Below are positions 7,908 through 16,148 of a stretch of 64,000 bases of DNA, one piece after another. The stretch is from Terribium retamae. GTDB taxonomy: Bacteria; Pseudomonadota; Alphaproteobacteria; Rhizobiales; Rhizobiaceae. The position numbers and the translations under genes are program-made. Within the stretch, counting starts at the first letter, position 1; each line of letters opens with the position of its first letter. The notes under the pieces were generated by a model. The model was given only the letters and a program-made list of their open reading frames with translations, did no database searches and had not been told where the DNA came from. The stretch spans positions 120,466 to 184,465 of the forward strand of contig NZ_JAKREW010000007.1 in assembly GCF_022347545.1 (NCBI RefSeq), written 5' to 3'.

Positions 7908-9440
7908 TCAGGCCACGGCCTTAAGCTCGGGGGTGGCCCTATAGGCCCAAGGCAGAAGATCATCGATCTGGCTGTTTGGATGGCCTTTGACGATCTTGGT
8001 GAGCACGTCGGTGAGGTAGGTGAAGGGCTCGACCTGGTTGAGCTTGCAGGTCTCGATCACTGAAGCGATGACAGCCCAATGCTCACCGCCGCCATCGGAT
8101 CCTGCGAAGAGCGCGTTCTTACGATTGAGAGCGATCGGTCGGATCGCGCGCTCGACCACATTGGAGTCGATCTCGATGCGGCCATCGTCGAGGAAGCGGG
8201 TGAGGCCCTGCCAGCGAGAGAGGGCATAGCGGATAGCCTCGGCGAGCTTGCTCTTCTGGCTGACGAGGCCGAGCTTCTCCCTGAGCCACGGCTCCAGCGC
8301 GACGACGATGGCCCGGCTTCTGGTCTGCCGGGCTGTGTGACGTTCGTCGGCCGGGAGGCCGCGGATTTCGCCTTCGATATTGTAGAGCGATGCGATGCGC
8401 GCGAGAGCCTCTGTGGCGATCGGCGCCAGGCCTGATTGGGCGAGCTCGTAAAACTTGCGCCGGACATGGCTCCAGCAGAATGCCAGGCTCACTGCGTTTC
8501 GATCGGCCAAGACTTTGTAGCCTGCGTAGCCATCGACCTGCAGCGTGCCCACGAAGCCCTGAAGATGCCGGACAGTCTGCTCGGCCTTGCGGTCCGGTGC
8601 ATAGAGATAAGCAACCCCGGGCGGGTCCGATCCGCCCCAGGGCCTATCGTCCCGGGCATATGCGAAGAGCTGGCCGGTTTTGGTCCGGCCACGACCCGGG
8701 TCGAGTACCGGCGCCCTGGTCTCGTCGGCGAAGAGCTTGTCTGACGCTTTCAGGCGCTCGAACAGCCGCTCATGTATGGGCCGCAGGATAAAGGCGGCCT
8801 TGCCGACCCAGTCGGCCAAGGTCGATCGGTCCAGGTTTACGCCCTGTCGGGCATAGATCTGGGCCTGGCGGTAGAGCGGAAGGTGATCGGCGTACTTCGA
8901 GACAAGGACATGGGCGACTGTGGCTTCAGTCGGCATGCCACCCTCCACGAGCCGGGCGGGCGCAGGAGCCTGCACCACCACTTCCTCGCAGTTCCGGCAG
9001 GCGTATTTCGGGCGACGCGTCACGATCACGCGGAACTGGGCGGGCACGACATCGAGGCGTTCGGATACATCTTGACCGATGGCATGCAGCGCACCACGGC
9101 AGCAGGGGCAGGTCTTGTCGTGGATGTCTACGACCTGCTCGAAGCGCGGCAGGTGGCCCGGTAACGAACCGCGGTTGGTGCGTCGCTTTCGAGCTCGCTC
9201 GGCCCGTTTTGCAGAATCGGCGACCTCCTCACTGGCAAAGCCCTCTGCCTCGACCTGTTCGGCCTCCTCGAGCCCCAGCAGCAGTTGATCGACCGGCAGG
9301 CTTTCGGCCCGGCGGCCGAAGCGATGGCGCTGCAATTCTTTGATGATCTGGCGCAGGCGCTCGTTCTCGGCGCGCTCCGCCTCGAGCATCGCCCGAAGTG
9401 CAATTGGATCGTTTGTCACAGGTTCGGCCGCGTCGCTCAC
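7908..9440 (-). CDS. tnpC: IS66-family transposase TnpC
   Basis: 510 residues, full length for the IS66 DDE transposase. An N-terminal leucine-zipper-like segment (residues 15-45) is followed by an IS66 zinc-finger block with CPCCRGALHAIG and YACRNCEEVVV. The catalytic core has ADETRAPVLDPG, DGYAGYKVL and NVVERAIRPIALNRKNALFA, where the glutamate of the DDE triad is expected. The conserved end TYLTDVLTKI and DDLLPWAY is present. The stop lies 13 bp from the left end of the element. Confidence 0.95.
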   Translation of the reverse strand: MSDAAEPVTNDPIALRAMLEAERAENERLRQIIKELQRHRFGRRAESLPVDQLLLGLEEAEQVEAEGFASEEVADSAKRAERARKRRTNRGSLPGHLPRFEQVVDIHDKTCPCCRGALHAIGQDVSERLDVVPAQFRVIVTRRPKYACRNCEEVVVQAPAPARLVEGGMPTEATVAHVLVSKYADHLPLYRQAQIYARQGVNLDRSTLADWVGKAAFILRPIHERLFERLKASDKLFADETRAPVLDPGRGRTKTGQLFAYARDDRPWGGSDPPGVAYLYAPDRKAEQTVRHLQGFVGTLQVDGYAGYKVLADRNAVSLAFCWSHVRRKFYELAQSGLAPIATEALARIASLYNIEGEIRGLPADERHTARQTRSRAIVVALEPWLREKLGLVSQKSKLAEAIRYALSRWQGLTRFLDDGRIEIDSNVVERAIRPIALNRKNALFAGSDGGGEHWAVIASVIETCKLNQVEPFTYLTDVLTKIVKGHPNSQIDDLLPWAYRATPELKAVA

Positions 9441-9488
9441 GAAGCCGATTCAAGCATAGATTACAGAGAGTTACCAGCACGAAGCGGG

Positions 9489-9845
9489 TCAGCTCGCCGC
9501 AACCGGAACCTTTGTTTCGCGCCGCTCATGCACCCGGCGCCAGTCCAGACCTTCCAACAGGGCCGAGAGCTGTGCAGCGGTGAGTCGCACGACGCCGTCG
9601 GCAATGGCGGGCCACTGGAACTTGCCGTCTTCCAGCCTCTTGGAGAACAGGCAGACGCCCGTCCCATCGAAGTAAACCAGCTTGATCCGGTCGGCGCGCC
9701 GCGCCCTAAATACATAGACCGTGCCGGAGAATGGATCGGCGCCAATGCTCTCTCGAACCAACGCCGCCAGCCCTTCCGCCCCCTTGCGGAAGTCCACTGG
9801 CTTCGTCGCCACCATCACGCGAACCGCGCCGGTCGGGCCAATCAC
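9489..9845 (-). CDS. tnpB: IS66-family accessory protein TnpB
   Basis: 118 residues, the IS66 Orf2 protein. The family signature VMVATKPVDFRKGAEGLAAL and the block VYVFRARRADRIKLVYFDG are clear. TnpB is required for IS66 transposition, though its biochemical role is not settled. The start overlaps the tnpA stop by 4 bp. Confidence 0.95.
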   Translation of the reverse strand: MIGPTGAVRVMVATKPVDFRKGAEGLAALVRESIGADPFSGTVYVFRARRADRIKLVYFDGTGVCLFSKRLEDGKFQWPAIADGVVRLTAAQLSALLEGLDWRRVHERRETKVPVAAS

Positions 9846-10273
9846 GAGCCTGCCTTCAACACGCCGAGGACCGCGGCTATTGTAGCCGGAGAGGCCCCGT
9901 TCTCGATCGTCACCCTCACGCCGGCAACATCGATCTCAATGGCCGCCACGCGCCGGTGTTGAGGGCGCCGCTTTCGACGCGGTGGCGCAGCAGGCGCCTC
10001 CTCTGCGAGAACAGGCTCAGGTGCGACGATCGCGGGCACGAACGCCGGCGCTTCCGCGGCCTTGCGCGCCTCCCGGCGCCATGTGAACAACTGCTGCGGT
10101 GTCAGTCCATGCTGGCGTGCGACCTCGGACACGACGGCTCCGGGAACAAGCGTCTCCTCAAGAATCCGCGCCCGGTCATCGGCACTCCAGCGCCGCCGGC
10201 CCATCGCACCGGTTATCACCTCGAAGCGCCGCACCGCGCCCTCCGGCTCAAGTCTATGGTCAAGTCCAGACAC
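9842..10273 (-). CDS. tnpA: IS66-family accessory protein TnpA (helix-turn-helix)
   Basis: 143 residues from a GTG at 10273, preceded by GGAGG eight bases upstream; the frame is open almost to the element end but the additional codons lie in the terminal repeat. The helix-turn-helix is RILEETLVPGAVVSEVARQH followed by TPQQLFTWRREARKA, typical of IS66 Orf1. It probably binds the element or helps the transposase. An alternative ATG lies at 10204. Confidence 0.88.
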   Translation of the reverse strand: MSGLDHRLEPEGAVRRFEVITGAMGRRRWSADDRARILEETLVPGAVVSEVARQHGLTPQQLFTWRREARKAAEAPAFVPAIVAPEPVLAEEAPAAPPRRKRRPQHRRVAAIEIDVAGVRVTIENGASPATIAAVLGVLKAGS

Positions 10274-11218
10274 AAAACGATCCTCCAAATCAGGATCGTC
10301 ACAGTGAGCTCTCAGCTCCCAGCAAAGAAGGTGCGGTCGGGACAACGCTTACGATTGTGCTGCCGACGGCCCTTCTGATCTGCCGCATGGATTTGCCAAC
10401 CGCGTCGAGAAAGGCTCGGCTGGCGTTTTCCATTAGATGCCAGCGGTCGGCCACCTGATCGGCATGTGGCAACGCCTTGGCGATCGCCTCACCATATCCA
10501 CCACCTCGGTCACGCGCGACGGTCGTGATGGACGGATGGCCCATGAGCCATGCCTGCGATGTCGCCTGCTCGCGATCAGGCAGCAATGTCACCGGCCTGC
10601 GGCGTTCGAGATCGCAGACAATCGTCCCGTATCGCTGACCGCGCCGGAATGCAAAGTCGTCAATGCCGATGATGGCGAGCGCTCATCACGCGACTGTTCA
10701 GTCCTGCGGCGCACGACACGCAACAGCGTATCGTTGCTCACCGGCATCATGAGGCGATCGGCAAAAGCCGCAGCCGGCCTGCCGCCAAGCGCGAGCCCCA
10801 AGTGATGAACGATCGTCTCAAGACGTCCGGTCCTTCGCGATAACGGAGCCAGAATATCGGCGCCAAACCGCTCGGCAAAAATGCGGCGGCGGCAAAGAAC
10901 GGCGTCGCACCAGAAACGGCGAACCGTCACCCGCAGGAAAACCCGCCGACCGGCGATCGGCAAATCGGCGGCTTGCCGCAAATATCGACTCTGGGTCCGG
11001 AGTGGACTGGTCCCGCAGCACGGGCACGTTGCCGAAACCGCCGTAGCGCGCACGTCAAGAAATACGCAATCCGTGTCGATCTCCGCACGCTCGACGACGA
11101 AGCCTGCCGGCGCCAGTTTCGTTGACCCAGCTCTCCGTTCCATCGCGCTGTTTCTCCCTTGGAAAAATCGCGACTTCAGCCTTCACATGCAGCGAGATTG
11201 AGTCTGACCCGAAGTTTG

Positions 11219-11486
11219 ACCCCGTATCGTCATCGAGTTGAATGACGAGCCAGCTCGGTTCCAAGCCGATGAGGCGCGACAGGCCTTCGTGCAGCGCAAC
11301 CGAGGACTTTGACACCCGGAGGTACGATAAGCCTTTAGCGCGAGCGCGGATTGATCTTGGACCTGAGCCCCACGTCTGTCGGCTTCACCTTGCCAAGTCG
11401 TCCACCAGGCTGCCGCACGAACCGGTGTAGGCCGCAAGATCGAGGTCGATTGCCGGGGCCTGCGGAAAGTTGGGGGAGCAGCTAGC
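11219..11486. other. Degenerate accessory DNA without an intact gene
   Basis: No full gene is seen. On the minus strand a short open stretch ends with LHEGLSRLIGLEPSWLVIQL followed by DDDTGSNF. It would have continued across the ISL3 target site to give AAD and a stop, so the element appears to have landed in the last codons of an unknown gene. Upstream of this the frame is broken near 11398, where a second fragment (AIDLDLAAYTGSCGSLVDDL) ends. I do not recognise the protein. Confidence 0.35.
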
Positions 11487-11658
11487 CTGCTGCGCCACTC
11501 CGCAGCGACCTCTATGCTACGCTCGGGAGCCATGCCTGAAGCTGTTGGCACGATGCTGCGTCACCGTTTCGCTCGATATGACCGCACATTACGCCAAAGT
11601 CAATATTCCAATGCTGGAGCAGATTGCTCAGCCCTGGCCGGAAGAACTTACGTCCTGA
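11487..11658 (+). pseudogene. Tyrosine recombinase, C-terminal fragment with a frameshift
   Basis: Translation gives LLRHSAATSMLRSGAMPEAV then GTMLRHR; after a one-base shift near 11566 it continues SLDMTAHYAKVNIPMLEQIA and QPWPEE. This is the catalytic end of a tyrosine recombinase: the R-box (LRHSAAT), the second His-x-x-Arg region (LRHR) and the nucleophile Tyr in TAHYAKV. Everything N-terminal to the R-box is missing. It is a relic of an older mobile element, distinct from the integrase at 12239-13495. Confidence 0.75.
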
Positions 11659-11710
11659 GCCGGACGAGATCCGAACCCTGTGGGCCGTCTGCTTCTCTTG
11701 AGATAACTGG

Positions 11711-11763
11711 TGGTGCGGGTGGCTGGGGTCGAACCGGCACTCCTCTCGGAACTGGATTTTGAA
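11711..11763 (-). other. tRNA-Leu-like 3' fragment, possible attachment-site remnant
   Basis: Read on the minus strand the 53 bp run from an anticodon-loop-like TTCAAAA (CAA would be Leu) through a Leu-type variable arm (TTCCGAGAGGAGTGCC) and a T-loop (GGTTCGA) to a 3' end CACCCGCACCA. No matching D-arm or 5' acceptor lies upstream, and the T-stem has one mismatch, so this is not a functional tRNA. The 3' halves of tRNA genes are classic integration sites. The fragment's orientation puts any associated element on the higher-coordinate side, where the AlpA gene and integrase lie. Confidence 0.5.
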
Positions 11764-11988
11764 GGGAGCCGTGTTTACAAAAACCCGCGCGGCGGCTGAA
11801 ATCCGGGGCTTCAGCAAATCCCACTTTCTGTGATCCAAGCACCTGTGCGACCCCTGGTTTGCGGAGAACGTTCCGTCCGATATGCACGCCGCAGCCCGCT
11901 AATTCACGATTGATCGACGTGAAGACTTCCACCTTTCCGGATCTATTGTTTTCTATCTCCTCACCCGCACATCATGAGGAGATGCAAC

Positions 11989-12285
11989 ATGAACGCTACG
12001 GCGAATACACCCATCAGAAGAACGATCCGGCGGCAACAGCTTCGCGAGATGGTGCCGCTTGCCGACAGCACTATCTACGAAATGGAACAGCGGGGGGAAT
12101 TTCCGCAACGCTTCGCTTTGACCCCACGATGCGTGGTTTGGGATCTGGGCGAGGTTCAGGCATGGCTTGCGGCCCGTCGCTCAAAACCCATTTCCCGCGC
12201 GCCCGGCCCCGACGTGAAACAACGTCGAGCCCGCCCGGTCAAAGAGCAGGATCGGGCGCCAGGATCGGCATCGACGGCGGGATGA
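11989..12285 (+). CDS. AlpA-family phage-type DNA-binding protein (putative excisionase/regulator)
   Basis: 98 residues from the ATG at 11989, with GAGGAG eight bases upstream, better than the ATG at 11974. The AlpA helix-turn-helix is clear: RRQQLREMVPLADSTIYEME, then RGEFPQRFALTPRCVVWDLG and EVQAWLAAR. AlpA proteins regulate or act as directionality factors for P4-type integrases. The gene converges on the integrase and their ends overlap by 47 bp. The tail after residue 65 is basic and probably disordered. Confidence 0.85.
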   Translation: MNATANTPIRRTIRRQQLREMVPLADSTIYEMEQRGEFPQRFALTPRCVVWDLGEVQAWLAARRSKPISRAPGPDVKQRRARPVKEQDRAPGSASTAG

Positions 12286-13495
12286 GCGTTGGCACGTACT
12301 TCTTGCCGTCGACCCACGCGTCCAAGATGTCCGACCACTCTTGCATCATGTGCCGGCGCTGCACCTCATACTCGGCTTTGTTATAGACGCCGCGCGACGA
12401 GCGCCCGTCCTCATGCGCCAGGCACTTTTCGATCCAGTCGCTGTTGAAGCCGAGTTCGTTCAGCAGAGTCGACCCAGTCCGCCGCAGGTCGTGAACCGTA
12501 AACGGCTCCAAGGGCAAACCTTCCGCCTTCGCCCGTTCGACAACCGCGTAGGTAACCCGGTTGAAGGTGGCGCGCGACATTGGAGCATCTGCGTCGTACC
12601 GCGACGGCAGAAGGTATTTTGAGTTTCCCGCACAGGTTTTCAGGGCGATCATGATGTCGAGCACCTGGCGCGATAGGTAGACGTTATGCGCTTTTGATCG
12701 CTTCATCCGTTCCTTCGGAATCGTCCAAACAGCATTCTCGAAGTCAACTTCGTCCCACACCGCGTCCTGCAACTCGCTCTTGCGCACCATCGTGAGCAGG
12801 TAGAGCCGCATTCCCAAACGGATCGTGGGAAGGGTGGCGATATGCTCGAGCTCCTTCAGCATCACTCGAATTTCAGGGGGCGAGAGAGAGCGATCCTTCG
12901 GCACGAAGGTGGCAATCGATGCCGGCCCCACTTCGTCAGCCGGGTTGCTGACCTTCTCGCCGTGCAGGATCGCGAATCCGTAGATTTGCTTCAGAATGTC
13001 TCGCACGTGGATAGCCGTCGCCGGAGCGCCGCGTTCAACGATTTTGCCGCAGTGGGCTCTTAGATCGTCAGGAGTGATTTCCGTGAGCAGACGATTGCGC
13101 CAGACCGGCAGAAGCTCGCGCTCGAAAATAGAACGTCGCATGGCGCGCGTGCTGTCGGCCATTGGCGCGGCGGTGAGCCACTTCTCTCCGAACTCGCCAA
13201 AGCTCTTTGCCTCTTTCAAGCGGCGCTTCTCGCGCTGCTTCTCTATCGCGGGCGACCGTCCTTCGGCTACGGCGCGCCTTGCGTCGATGCATTTCTCTCG
13301 GGCCCGGGCAAGCGAGATTCCATCGCGTCCGTACCTCCCCAGATAGACGGTCTCCCGACGGCCGTTGAGCCTGTAGTCCAGGCGAAACGAGATCGCACCA
13401 CTCGGCATGACGCGCACATACATGCCGTCGCGGTCCGCAATTTTGTATATTTTATCTTTTGGTTTCAATGCCTTGAGGGCGGCGTCCGTCAGCAT
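12239..13495 (-). CDS. P4-type tyrosine integrase located at the guaA 3' end
   Basis: 418 residues from the ATG at 13495, which has AGGAGG eight bases upstream; 24 extra upstream codons are open but unlikely. The N-terminal DUF4102 domain (LTDAALKALKPKDKIYKIAD, DGMYVRVMPSG) precedes a catalytic domain with the first Arg in LYLLTMVRKSELQ, the box HDLRRTGSTLLNELG, AHEDGRSSRGVYN with the following His/Tyr region and the nucleophile Tyr. The gene reads away from the guaA 3' end, 291 bp from the guaA stop. That end is a known attachment site for genomic islands and for the IntG fraction of Mesorhizobium tripartite ICEs. It is intact, so it may be functional. Confidence 0.92.
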   Translation of the reverse strand: MLTDAALKALKPKDKIYKIADRDGMYVRVMPSGAISFRLDYRLNGRRETVYLGRYGRDGISLARAREKCIDARRAVAEGRSPAIEKQREKRRLKEAKSFGEFGEKWLTAAPMADSTRAMRRSIFERELLPVWRNRLLTEITPDDLRAHCGKIVERGAPATAIHVRDILKQIYGFAILHGEKVSNPADEVGPASIATFVPKDRSLSPPEIRVMLKELEHIATLPTIRLGMRLYLLTMVRKSELQDAVWDEVDFENAVWTIPKERMKRSKAHNVYLSRQVLDIMIALKTCAGNSKYLLPSRYDADAPMSRATFNRVTYAVVERAKAEGLPLEPFTVHDLRRTGSTLLNELGFNSDWIEKCLAHEDGRSSRGVYNKAEYEVQRRHMMQEWSDILDAWVDGKKYVPTLIPPSMPILAPDPAL

Positions 13496-13511
13496 CCCTA
13501 CTGCCTCCTGA

Positions 13512-13622
13512 AAAGTACCGTCAGCACAATTTTGGGGCTCGTGGCAGATATTTCCTTTTATCTTCAATGTGTTAAAACGAAAAAAGTACCGTCGCGAGCC
13601 TCATTAACCGTGACGGTACTTT
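13512..13622. repeat. Three copies of AAAGTACCGTCR between the integrase and guaA
   Basis: Direct copies lie at 13512-13523 and 13583-13594. An inverted copy, TGACGGTACTTT, is at 13611-13622. The last two form an 11-bp perfect inverted repeat with an 18-nt loop. All lie upstream of the integrase start. Arm-type sites of integrases, or operator sites of the AlpA protein, would look like this. A transcription terminator is less likely because there is no T-run after the stem. Confidence 0.5.
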
Positions 13623-13786
13623 GAAAAATGCGTCCCCGCAATATCACGGAGGTCCGTCAGGCGGGCCGCCAGAGCCAAACTCTAAGTGCCGATAGCCACC
13701 GAATGTCGATGACCGTTTTTATTTTTGTTTTCAGTATCTTATGTCGAATTCTGGCGCAATTTCGGCGGCTTTCGGATGGGCCTGAA

Positions 13787-15343
13787 TCATTCCCACTCGA
13801 TCGTGCCCGGCGGCTTCGAGGTCACGTCGTAGACGACACGGTTGATGCCGCGCACCTCGTTGATGATACGGGTGGCGGCGCGGCCGAGGAATTCCATGTC
13901 GTAGTGGTAGAAATCGGCGGTCATGCCGTCCACCGAAGTGACGGCACGCAGGGCGCAGACGAACTCATAGGTGCGGCCGTCGCCCATCACGCCCACCGTC
14001 TGCACCGGCAGCAGCACCGCGAAGGCCTGCCAGATTGCGTCGTAGAGGCCGGCCTTGCGGATCTCGTCGAGATAGATCGCATCGGCCTCGCGCAGGATTT
14101 CCAGCTTTTCACGGGTGATGCCACCCGGGCATCGGATGGCCAGGCCCGGTCCCGGGAAAGGATGGCGACCGATGAAGCTGTCGGGCAGGCCAAGCTCGCG
14201 GCCAAGCACGCGGACCTCATCCTTGAACAGTTCGCGCAGCGGCTCGACGAGCTGCATGTTCATGCGCTCGGGCAAGCCGCCGACATTGTGGTGCGATTTG
14301 ATGGTGGAAGAGGTAGCGCCGGTAAACGACACGCTCTCGATAACGTCCGGATAAAGCGTACCCTGCGCCAGGAAATCGGCGCCGCCGAGTTTCTTGGCCT
14401 CTTCCTCGAACACCTCGATGAACAGGCGGCCAATGGTCTTGCGTTTCTTTTCCGGGTCGCTCTCGCCTTCCAGCGCAGAAATGAAGCGATCCGAGGCATC
14501 AACCAAGATAAGCGGCAGGTTGTAGTGCTCGCGGAACATGGCGACGACGTCGGCCGCCTCGTTCTTGCGCATCAGGCCATGGTCGACCAGGATACAGGTG
14601 AGCTGGTCTCCGACCGCCTCGTGGATCAGCAGCGCGGCCACGGAAGAATCGACACCGCCGGAGAGCGCGCAGATCACCTTGCCCTTGCCAACCTGCTTGC
14701 GGATCGCCTCGACGGCGTGCTCGCGATAAGCCTTCATGGTCCAGTCGCCCTGGATACCGGCAATCTTGTGCACGAAATTGCGCAACAGCTTGGCGCCGTC
14801 CGGCGTATGCACCACTTCGGGGTGGAACTGCACGGCATAGAACTTGCGATCTTCATCGGCGATCGCCGCGAACGGCGCGCCGGTGGAGGTGCCGACAACC
14901 TTGAAGCCGGCGGGGATAGCGGTGACGCGGTCGCCGTGGCTCATCCAAACCTGATGGCGGGTACCTTTTGCCCAGACGCCATCGAACAATGCGCAATCCT
15001 GTTCGACCTCGAGGAAGGCACGGCCGAATTCACGGTGATGGCCGCTTTCGACCTTGCCGCCAAGCTGTGCGCACATGGTCTGTTCGCCGTAGCAGATACC
15101 GAGCACCGGGATGCCAGCCGTGAAAACCGCGTCCGGCGCGCGCGGGCTGCCGATATCGACGGTGGAATGCGGGCTGCCCGACAGGATGACCGCCTTGGGC
15201 CTGATCCGCTTGAAGCCTTCGTCGGCCGACTGAAACGGTACGATTTCGCAATAAACGCCGGCTTCACGCAAGCGCCTGGCGATCAGCTGCGTGACCTGGC
15301 TGCCGAAGTCGATGATGAGAACGGTGTGGGGATGTGTCGTCAT
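13787..15343 (-). CDS. guaA: GMP synthase (glutamine-hydrolysing)
   Basis: 518 residues. It converts XMP, glutamine and ATP to GMP. The N-terminal class I glutaminase domain has Cys84 in GICYGEQ and His174/Glu176 in FHPEV; the ATP-pyrophosphatase loop is SGGVDSS at 228-234. The C-terminal dimerisation domain ends with KPPGTIEWE, the codons that serve as island attachment sequence in other bacteria. Length and motifs are normal, so any insertion has preserved the reading frame. The same strand continues with an MTA/SAH nucleosidase-like gene upstream. Confidence 0.98.
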   Translation of the reverse strand: MTTHPHTVLIIDFGSQVTQLIARRLREAGVYCEIVPFQSADEGFKRIRPKAVILSGSPHSTVDIGSPRAPDAVFTAGIPVLGICYGEQTMCAQLGGKVESGHHREFGRAFLEVEQDCALFDGVWAKGTRHQVWMSHGDRVTAIPAGFKVVGTSTGAPFAAIADEDRKFYAVQFHPEVVHTPDGAKLLRNFVHKIAGIQGDWTMKAYREHAVEAIRKQVGKGKVICALSGGVDSSVAALLIHEAVGDQLTCILVDHGLMRKNEAADVVAMFREHYNLPLILVDASDRFISALEGESDPEKKRKTIGRLFIEVFEEEAKKLGGADFLAQGTLYPDVIESVSFTGATSSTIKSHHNVGGLPERMNMQLVEPLRELFKDEVRVLGRELGLPDSFIGRHPFPGPGLAIRCPGGITREKLEILREADAIYLDEIRKAGLYDAIWQAFAVLLPVQTVGVMGDGRTYEFVCALRAVTSVDGMTADFYHYDMEFLGRAATRIINEVRGINRVVYDVTSKPPGTIEWE

Positions 15344-15397
15344 GGCGAGCCTTTAAAGAAAGAACCGATTCGACGCAATGGAAGGATTGTCACGGTG

Positions 15398-16048
15398 TCA
15401 AAGTCGCAGGCTGCCGGCGGCAAGCGATGCGGCGAGCGATCCGACGGCAGCGGCGAGCTTTTCGTCGATGACGTGAAGATACTCGGTCCAGTCGCCGGCA
15501 TGCTTCAGCTCCGCCGCGCCATCGGATATGCCGCGCAGCGCAATCAAGGGCAAAGAGAACAGCTGGCAGGCGCGCAGAACCGCGAAAGTCTCCATGTCGA
15601 CCATGTCCTCGGCAACGGCATCGTAGGCTGCACCTGAAACGATGTTGGCACCGGTGGACAAAGTCGCGCCTTCGATGCCGGCGATGCGGTGGCCGAGCGG
15701 CAAGGCCGCCGGCAGATCAAGGAATGGCGTCACGCCTTTCTCGAAGCCGAGCGCGGATGCATCCATGTCGCGATAGGAGACCGAGATCGCCTGATAGATG
15801 CCAGTCTGCTCCAGCCGGCGCGACCCGGCGGAGCCCAGCGAGACGACAAGATCCGGCAGACGGTCAGCGACCTGCAGCCGCGCAAACTCGGCGCCCAGCC
15901 GCACCCCGGCTTCCACCGGGCCGACACCGGTCATCAACGGTTTGAACAGGCGCTGCAGATGGGGCCCATATTCGGCATCGGCCGCCATCACGAACAGCAC
16001 CTTGTTACCGGCGAGATCGACAAGCAGGTCTGCGGAGCTGAGGCTCAT
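15398..16048 (-). CDS. 5'-methylthioadenosine/S-adenosylhomocysteine nucleosidase-like protein
   Basis: 216 residues of the PNP/UDP phosphorylase superfamily. Seen are the start VLFVMAADAEYGPHLQ, the loop LPDLVVSLGSAGSRRLEQTG, the substrate motif DMVDMETFAVLRACQ with the conserved Glu, and LIALRGISDGAAEL with the catalytic Asp. These fit a nucleosidase cleaving MTA or SAH in the activated-methyl and quorum-signal recycling pathways. The ribose-binding Met-Glu pair is intact. The exact substrate cannot be fixed from sequence; other nucleoside phosphorylases share the fold. It lies 54 bp upstream of guaA on the same strand. Confidence 0.8.
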   Translation of the reverse strand: MSLSSADLLVDLAGNKVLFVMAADAEYGPHLQRLFKPLMTGVGPVEAGVRLGAEFARLQVADRLPDLVVSLGSAGSRRLEQTGIYQAISVSYRDMDASALGFEKGVTPFLDLPAALPLGHRIAGIEGATLSTGANIVSGAAYDAVAEDMVDMETFAVLRACQLFSLPLIALRGISDGAAELKHAGDWTEYLHVIDEKLAAAVGSLAASLAAGSLRL

Positions 16049-16148
16049 CGGGTCAATCCCCTCATGGCGGGAAACTACGCATAGTTCCGGACTGCGTAAT
16101 GTCTCGTCGTGTCAGTTGCGCGACGACGTCATTTCGCGAACAGACCGC

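Larger units (their letters stand above)
7895..10352. mobile_element. IS66-family insertion sequence, apparently complete
   Basis: A 2458-bp element. Both ends begin GTAAGCG read inward (7895-7901 and the complement of 10346-10352), the terminal motif of the IS66 family; the inverted repeat becomes imperfect after that. It is flanked by a perfect 8-bp direct repeat GATTGTGC at 7887-7894 and 10353-10360, the target-duplication length known for IS66. It encodes tnpA, tnpB and tnpC in the standard order, all intact, so it may still be active. Intact ends and duplication indicate insertion later than the decay or insertion of the host ISL3 copy. Confidence 0.93.
7120..11143 (-). pseudogene. ISL3-family transposase, broken
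   Basis: The N-terminal piece (11143 to about 10680) has the zinc-ribbon text ATCPCCGTSPLRTQSRYLRQ and VSNDTLLRVVRRRTEQ. After a one-base frameshift near 10675-10682 the next piece carries the catalytic start IIGIDDFAFRRGQRYGTI, then REQATSQAWLMGHPS and DRWHLMENASRAFLD. The IS66-type insertion follows. Beyond it the frame resumes with LLTYAERLQYEGYQRRQETN and KQIVKRTGHSRKLVR, shifts again near 7620-7645, and ends in the DDE C-terminal block WSNGQTEGQITKLKLIKRQM. If the IS66 element and one duplicated 8-mer are removed, the two halves join in frame. The gene cannot make active transposase. Confidence 0.88.
7089..11210. mobile_element. ISL3-family insertion sequence, decayed and interrupted by an IS66-family element
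   Basis: Bounded by imperfect inverted repeats of about 22 bp (left 7089-7110, right 11189-11210, about 18 of 22 matching). A 9-bp direct repeat CGAAGTTTG at 7081-7089 and 11210-11218 includes the expected 8-bp target duplication, but its one-base ambiguity leaves the exact ends uncertain. Without the nested element the unit is about 1.65 kb, normal for ISL3. Its single transposase gene is broken by two frameshifts and by the IS66-type insertion at 7895-10352. Confidence 0.82.

Noticed and set aside
11648..11932. 94-codon minus-strand frame starting with MEVFTSINRELAGCGVHIGR
   Set aside because: It runs through the tRNA-like fragment and resembles a transposase end only vaguely; not supported as a gene.
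13583..13622. Hairpin read as a rho-independent terminator of guaA
   Set aside because: The stem has no T-run on either side, and the same word occurs a third time nearby, so a protein-binding function is more likely.
13628..15637. 669-codon open frame on the plus strand opposite guaA
   Set aside because: It is the antisense of a fully conserved GMP synthase gene; long antisense frames are a normal result of the high-GC third-position bias.
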